Positions 59,768-64,000 of a DNA stretch of 64,000 bases are shown here, piece after piece. Within the stretch, counting starts at the first letter, position 1. Each line of letters opens with the position of its first letter. A program made the position numbers and the translations under genes. Origin of the DNA: Clostridium oryzae (GTDB taxonomy: Bacteria > Bacillota > Clostridia > Clostridiales > Clostridiaceae); NCBI RefSeq assembly GCF_002029235.1, contig NZ_MZGV01000007.1, positions 59,027 through 123,026 on the forward strand, given 5' to 3'. The notes under the pieces were generated by a model, which saw nothing but the letters and a program-made list of their open reading frames with translations, was not told the origin of the DNA and ran no database searches.

Positions 59768-61111
59768 ATGAACAATAATGAAAATATAGATAGATTAAAG
59801 AAAACAGTAGGTATGCTTACGCTAGGCTGCAGGGTAAATCAATATGAAACCGAAGCTATGGCAGAGAAATTTGTTAAAGATGGATATGATGTAGTAGATT
59901 TCAATGATTATGCTGATGTATATGTGGTGAATACCTGTACGGTTACAAGTATGAGCGACAAGAAGTCTAGACAGATGATAGGCAGAGCAAGAAGAAGAAA
60001 TGAAGATGCTGTTATTGCTGTAGTCGGCTGTTATTCTCAGGTTGCTCCTGATGAGGTAGCTGCAATAGAAGGCGTAGATGTAGTTCTTGGTAACAGAAAT
60101 AAGGGAGATGTAGTATACTGGGTTAATAGGGCACTTCAGGATAGAGAAAAAATAGTCAATATAAAAGATGTGTTTAGAGATAAACAGTTCGAAGAACTTT
60201 CCATAGATACCTATCAGGACAAAACTAGAGCTTTTCTTAAAATACAGGATGGATGTAATAGGTTCTGTTCGTATTGTCTTATTCCATATGCAAGAGGCAG
60301 CGTATGCAGTAAAAGCAGTGATTTGGTAATAGCAGAAGCTAAGGAGCTTGCGGCAAATGGGTTTAAGGAGATAATACTTACGGGTATCCACACTGCCTCC
60401 TACGGAGCAGACTTAAAAGAAAATGTTGGTCTCGTAGATATAATTGAAAAAGTTAATGAAATAGATGGCATTGAAAGGATAAGAATTGGATCTATAGATC
60501 CTACATTCTTCACTGATAATGTTATTGATAGAATAGCAAAGTGTGAAAAGGCTTGTCCTCATTTTCATTTATCACTGCAGAGCGGTTGTGATGAGACGTT
60601 AAGGCGAATGAATAGAAGATATACTGCCGAGGAGTATAGGAAAATTGTATATGAGCTTAGGGAGAAGATTAACAATGTTTCTATAACTACTGATGTAATA
60701 GTAGGCTTCCCAGGAGAGACAGAGGAAGAATTTAATACGACTTATGAGTTTTTGAAGGATATACAACTCTCTAAAACTCATATTTTTAAGTATAGTCCCA
60801 GAAAAGGAACTGCTGCAGCTAAAATGAAAGATGATATTATTCCTCAGGAAAAAGAAAGAAGGAGCAATTTGCTTCTAGAACTTAATTTGAAGAATGAAAG
60901 AAAGTTTATAGAGAAATTTATTGGCTTTGATATGAAGGTTCTCTATGAGCAAAGAGTTTCTAAAGCTGAAGATATGTATGAAGGATATGCAGATAATTAT
61001 ATTAAAGTGATTTCAAGGCTTAAGTCCGAAGATGAAATAGGAAAAATATTATCTACCAAGCTGATAACAGCTAGTGATGAGTTTGCATATGGAAGTATAG
61101 ATGCAGTATAA
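59768..61111 (+). CDS. mtaB: tRNA t6A37 2-methylthiotransferase
   Basis: 447 aa. N-terminal MTTase domain (MLTLGCRVNQYETEAMAEKF), radical-SAM cluster in CNRFCSYC (about 158-165), HLSLQSGCDETLRRMNRRYT, and C-terminal TRAM-like domain. Modifies N6-threonylcarbamoyladenosine at position 37 of ANN-reading tRNAs. TAGGAGGAAAA precedes the ATG. Followed by hinT in the usual order. Confidence 0.95.
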   Translation: MNNNENIDRLKKTVGMLTLGCRVNQYETEAMAEKFVKDGYDVVDFNDYADVYVVNTCTVTSMSDKKSRQMIGRARRRNEDAVIAVVGCYSQVAPDEVAAIEGVDVVLGNRNKGDVVYWVNRALQDREKIVNIKDVFRDKQFEELSIDTYQDKTRAFLKIQDGCNRFCSYCLIPYARGSVCSKSSDLVIAEAKELAANGFKEIILTGIHTASYGADLKENVGLVDIIEKVNEIDGIERIRIGSIDPTFFTDNVIDRIAKCEKACPHFHLSLQSGCDETLRRMNRRYTAEEYRKIVYELREKINNVSITTDVIVGFPGETEEEFNTTYEFLKDIQLSKTHIFKYSPRKGTAAAKMKDDIIPQEKERRSNLLLELNLKNERKFIEKFIGFDMKVLYEQRVSKAEDMYEGYADNYIKVISRLKSEDEIGKILSTKLITASDEFAYGSIDAV

Positions 61112-61160
61112 TATGGTTAGGATATAACTTGATGGCAGTTATGGATAGGAGGTGTAATTA

Positions 61161-61505
61161 ATGGAAGAATGTATATTCTGTAAAATAGTTAAAGGCGAAA
61201 TACCATCGGAAAAAGTATATGAAAATGACAGTGTGTATGCATTTAAGGATATAAGTCCAGAAGCCCCTGTTCATGTGCTGATTATACCTAAGAAACATAT
61301 AAAAAGCATTAATGAAATAACTAGAGAGGATTCAGAAATCCTTTTAGAAGTATTTCTTGCAGCAAGTAAAATTGCTGAAATGAATGGAATAAAAGAGGAT
61401 GGCTACAGGCTAGTATCCAATTGTGGAGACAGAGCTGGGCAGACAGTAAAGCATCTTCATTTTCATTTCTTAGGTGGCAGAGATTTGAAATGGCCTCCAG
61501 GCTAA
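61161..61505 (+). CDS. hinT: HIT-family purine nucleoside phosphoramidase
   Basis: 114 aa, full length. CIFCKIVKGEIPSEKVYEND and the catalytic histidine triad KHLHFHFLGG (about 97-106). Hydrolyses AMP-N-linked substrates in the cytosol. GGAGGTG precedes ATG 61161. Confidence 0.96.
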   Translation: MEECIFCKIVKGEIPSEKVYENDSVYAFKDISPEAPVHVLIIPKKHIKSINEITREDSEILLEVFLAASKIAEMNGIKEDGYRLVSNCGDRAGQTVKHLHFHFLGGRDLKWPPG

Positions 61506-61534
61506 CTTTTATTTATATGTGTACTATGAAATTC

Positions 61535-61564
61535 TTGACAGTGTGCGAATAATTAATGTATAAT
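61535..61564 (+). promoter_or_regulatory. rpsU promoter
   Basis: Consensus TTGACA (61535-61540), 18-base spacer and consensus TATAAT (61559-61564), about 77 bases before the rpsU start. Confidence 0.85.
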
Positions 61565-61640
61565 AATCTATGTGTTATTTGAACCCAAGGCTTATTTTAT
61601 TGTTAAATAAGATTAGAGCTAGCGGAGGGAGGGATAATAG

Positions 61641-61817
61641 ATGTCAGAAATTAAAGTTGGAGAAAATGAAACATTAGAAAGTGCTTTAAGAAGATTCAAG
61701 AGAAAATGCGCTAGAGCAGGTGTTCTTTCAGAAGTTAGAAAGAGAGAGCATTATGAAAAGCCAAGCGTTAAAAGAAAGAAAAAGTCTGAAGCAGCAAGAA
61801 AAAGAAAATTTAAATAG
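61641..61817 (+). CDS. rpsU: 30S ribosomal protein S21
   Basis: 58 aa: [40 protein letters not shown] and a lysine/arginine tail ending RKRKFK, canonical S21. GGAGGGAGG precedes ATG 61641. yqeY starts 21 bases later, as in other Firmicutes. Confidence 0.97.
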   Translation: MSEIKVGENETLESALRRFKRKCARAGVLSEVRKREHYEKPSVKRKKKSEAARKRKFK

Positions 61818-61838
61818 ACTTTGAAAGAAGGTATCGTT

Positions 61839-62291
61839 ATGCCAATTAAAGAAAGACTTCAAGAAGATTGGAAGCAAGCTTTAAAGGCTAAGGATAAGTT
61901 CAAGGCTGATACTATTAGTATGGCTAAAGCTGCCGTTTTACTTGTTGAAAAAAGTGGCAAGGGCGATGGTCAGGTCACTGATGAGGACATAATAGAGATA
62001 TTAGCTAGGGAAGTAAAGCAAAGGCGAGAGTCCATTGTTGAATTTGAAAAGGGAAAAAGGCAGGATCTTGTAGATAAAGCCAAAGCTGAAATAGAGATTT
62101 TGTTAGATTACCTTCCTCAGCAGTTAAGTGAAGAAGAAATATCAAAAATAGTACATTCAAAAGCCGATGAAATAGGTGCAAATAACATAAAAGATATGGG
62201 TAAGCTTATGTCAGCTGTAATGCCTGAATTAAAAGGTAAGGCAGATGGAAAGCTTGTCAATAAAATAGTAAGAGAACTTCTTAATAAATAA
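61839..62291 (+). CDS. yqeY: GatB/YqeY domain protein
   Basis: 150 aa. MPIKERLQEDWKQALKAKDK, then KAEIEILLDYLPQQLSEEEI and GKLMSAVMPELKGKADGKLV, full YqeY, related to the tRNA-binding tail of GatB. The role in tRNA amidation is not established. ATG 61839 is preferred over TTG 61821, with GAAAGAAGG upstream. Confidence 0.93.
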   Translation: MPIKERLQEDWKQALKAKDKFKADTISMAKAAVLLVEKSGKGDGQVTDEDIIEILAREVKQRRESIVEFEKGKRQDLVDKAKAEIEILLDYLPQQLSEEEISKIVHSKADEIGANNIKDMGKLMSAVMPELKGKADGKLVNKIVRELLNK

Positions 62292-62297
62292 GAAATG

Positions 62298-62336
62298 ATA
62301 AAGGTTCAGTTTTTCTGGGCCTTTTTTATTTTGTCA
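62298..62336 (+). terminator. Terminator after yqeY
   Basis: AAAGGTTCAG / CTGGGCCTTT around 62299-62325 with G-U pairs, followed by TTTATTTTG. Confidence 0.7.
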
Positions 62337-62394
62337 TGAAATACAGAGTCGTCTCATAAATTAAGTATGAGAATATTTATTGAGGTGAATTCAT

Positions 62395-62697
62395 TTGGAA
62401 AATAAAATAAATAAAGTAAAGGAAGTTCTGGCCGGACAGCTTGATTTGCCTGAAGACATAGTGCTTAATATTCCTAAGATAAGTATAGTGGGTAATAATG
62501 AAATTACAATTGAAAATCATAAAGGTATAGTTGTTTTTGATGAGAATATAGTAAAGATTAACTCAAGTGTAGGATTGATAGAAATTTCAGGAAAGAAGTT
62601 TGAAATACTTTTTCTAAGTGGAAATACAATAACACTATCTGGGGAGTTTAAAGCTATTTCTTATGAGCAAAAGAATGAAGAAATTAGTGAACTATAA
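62395..62697 (+). CDS. yqfC: Sporulation protein YqfC
   Basis: 100 aa. LPEDIVLNIPKISIVGNNEI.. then GIVVFDENIVKINSSVGLIE, SGKKFEILFLSGNTITLSGE are typical YqfC, a mother-cell sporulation protein working with YqfD. TTG start after GAGGTGAATTCA. It overlaps yqfD by 35 bases. Confidence 0.9.
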   Translation: MENKINKVKEVLAGQLDLPEDIVLNIPKISIVGNNEITIENHKGIVVFDENIVKINSSVGLIEISGKKFEILFLSGNTITLSGEFKAISYEQKNEEISEL

Positions 62698-63838
62698 ATT
62701 TGATAATATAAACTTAGGAGAAGTAGAATTAAGAGTTTATACAAGATTTCCTGAAAAATTTATCAATCTATTATGGAAAAATAATATAAGAACAAGCAAT
62801 ATTATTAGATTGGATATAACTACAGTAAGTGTGACAATTGCTCTTACAGATTATGCTCGATTGGAGAAACTTGCAAAACAGTGCGGCATTAAAATTAAAG
62901 TAGTAAGACACAGTGGATTATATTATTATATCATCAGATTTAGAAAGCACATATCTCTATATGTTGGAGCACTGATTTTTGCATTGGTGCTGCTGTATTT
63001 TTCTACATATATATGGTCCATAGACATATCTACAGACCAATACGTGAGTCCGTACGAAATACGCAGAAGTCTTTATATGAATGGAATAAAGCCGGGAATA
63101 CCAAAAAGTAAAATACATATATCTGACATAGAAGAAAAATTGCTGAAAGAAAATGACGGTATTATGTGGATAAGAATAAGGATTGAAGGATCAAAATTAA
63201 AAGTTGTTCTCGCAGAAAGCCATGAGCCTCCTACTATAGATAAAGCTGAAGAGCCATGCAATATAGTAGCAGGAATTGAGGGACAAGTAACGGATGTCTA
63301 TACTGAAAAAGGAACAGCCCTTGTCAAACCTGGTGATGTTGTTAAAAAAGGACAGCTTTTGATAAAGGGAGAACAGGGCAAGGAAGGAAACACTTATGAA
63401 GTACGTGCAGCTGGTAAGGTTGAAGCTAAAACCTTTTATGAATATAATGATAGAGCAGTATATAAAGGTGTTAAAGAGGTACATACAGGAAATAGAATAG
63501 TAAATAAATATATCAGTTTGTTTGGAAAGAAAATATATATCAAAAAAAGTTTAAACAAATTTACTAGTTATGATAAAATAGAAGAAAGTAATGGTATCCT
63601 TCATAAGGAAATAATAAGAGAGCTTAAGAAAAAAGCTTTTCAAATTGAAGAGCAGAAGCTTATAGATAAATTTGAAAAAAAATACTATAATAAGACGCTG
63701 GAAAATATAGATCGAGATGCAGCGATAGTAGATAAAAAAATAGATACTCATACAGATGGCAATACATTAAGAGTCAGAATACTATTTGTAGTGCAGCAGA
63801 ACATAGGAGTTGAGCAGTTTTTACAGGATACCTATTGA
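62663..63838 (+). CDS. yqfD: Sporulation protein YqfD
   Basis: 391 aa. Early segment GEVELRVYTRFPEKFINLLW, TTVSVTIALTDYARLEKLAK, one membrane helix (about 95-113, ISLYVGALIFALVLLYFST) and a large outer domain with GIEGQVTDVYTEKGTALVKP. Needed for sporulation in relatives. The start may be ATG 62663 or 62675, both inside yqfC with no clear ribosome site, implying coupling. Confidence 0.92.
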   Translation: MSKRMKKLVNYKFDNINLGEVELRVYTRFPEKFINLLWKNNIRTSNIIRLDITTVSVTIALTDYARLEKLAKQCGIKIKVVRHSGLYYYIIRFRKHISLYVGALIFALVLLYFSTYIWSIDISTDQYVSPYEIRRSLYMNGIKPGIPKSKIHISDIEEKLLKENDGIMWIRIRIEGSKLKVVLAESHEPPTIDKAEEPCNIVAGIEGQVTDVYTEKGTALVKPGDVVKKGQLLIKGEQGKEGNTYEVRAAGKVEAKTFYEYNDRAVYKGVKEVHTGNRIVNKYISLFGKKIYIKKSLNKFTSYDKIEESNGILHKEIIRELKKKAFQIEEQKLIDKFEKKYYNKTLENIDRDAAIVDKKIDTHTDGNTLRVRILFVVQQNIGVEQFLQDTY

Positions 63839-63947
63839 TAAGTAATATGAAAACTAAATTGGTTTGATAAGCTATATTTATAAAAGATGAACTAAACAAG
63901 TGAATTAAATGAAGATAATATTAAGTAGTTAGTGTATGCTTTAAATA

Positions 63948-64000
63948 GATAAGAGAAAAGAGTAAAGAGTAGAGAGAAAAGTGAAGGAAGAAATTCTGCT
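63948..64000 (+). repeat. Purine-rich repeat, family C copy, running off the window
   Basis: AAGAGAAAAGAGTAAAGAGT..AGAGAGAAAAGTGAAGGAAG followed by AAATTCTGCT, identical over the visible part to the left end of the 38101-38305 element. Confidence 0.8.

Overview
The window is a low-GC (about 30% by eye) chromosomal segment of a spore-forming anaerobic Firmicute, most likely Clostridium sensu stricto. The evidence is the classical clostridial gene order comEA / comEC / holA / rpsT / gpr / spoIIP / lepA / hemW / hrcA-grpE-dnaK-dnaJ / prmA / rsmE / mtaB / hinT / rpsU / yqeY / yqfC / yqfD, two sporulation genes, an anaerobic-type radical-SAM HemW, and strong AGGAGG-type ribosome binding sites with AT-rich third positions. 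No rRNA, tRNA, CRISPR array, prophage or transposase gene was seen.

Layout. 1-1.85 kb: fragments and unknown proteins, including a gene broken by an in-frame TGA. 1.97-2.23 kb: a GC-rich candidate structured RNA with its own terminator, abutting an 80-bp inverted-repeat element. 2.6-3.9 kb (minus strand): a D,D-carboxypeptidase. 4.0-10.2 kb: competence locus (comEA, a catalytically degenerate P-type ATPase, a comEC without its metallo-hydrolase domain, holA). 10.4-14.5 kb: an unknown protein, then an autoregulated TetR regulator and a three-gene ABC exporter. 14.8-40.4 kb: an accessory stretch that interrupts the conserved order between holA and rpsT. It holds many single-gene cargoes (GNAT acetyltransferases, Nudix, SDR, methyltransferase, small kinases, a DMT-type transporter), a GC-richer antimicrobial-peptide-resistance cassette (ABC transporter plus two-component system, CprABC/CprRK- or LanFEG-like), a secreted GH43 glycosidase with a probable CcpA site, a Phd/RelE-type toxin-antitoxin pair, and a dense graveyard of gene fragments (GrpB, VOC, Nudix, DeoR, HAD, EFR1-type ferredoxin, serine hydrolase, DinB). 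40.8-64 kb: the conserved housekeeping, sporulation and heat-shock block, with a VanR/VanS-like pair and a second D,D-carboxypeptidase inserted between rsmE and mtaB.

Functional links. hrcA-grpE-dnaK-dnaJ is preceded by a perfect CIRCE element, so HrcA represses its own operon. ComEA and ComEC act in DNA uptake. Spore protease Gpr, SpoIIP, YqfC and YqfD are sporulation functions. TetR binds its own promoter and probably controls the adjoining exporter.

The most unusual content is non-coding. (1) A 116-bp MITE-like family in four full copies plus a divergent fifth. (2) A purine-rich repeat family whose copies carry a short hairpin with compensatory base changes and which twice supplies the stop codon of the preceding gene. 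(3) Three terminator-like hairpins, plus one without a U-run, whose 3' arm is the Shine-Dalgarno of the next gene. (4) Terminator hairpins with different stems but a near-identical loop. (5) A tandem palindromic array between dnaK and dnaJ. (6) A repeated promoter-bearing segment upstream of three unrelated genes or fragments.
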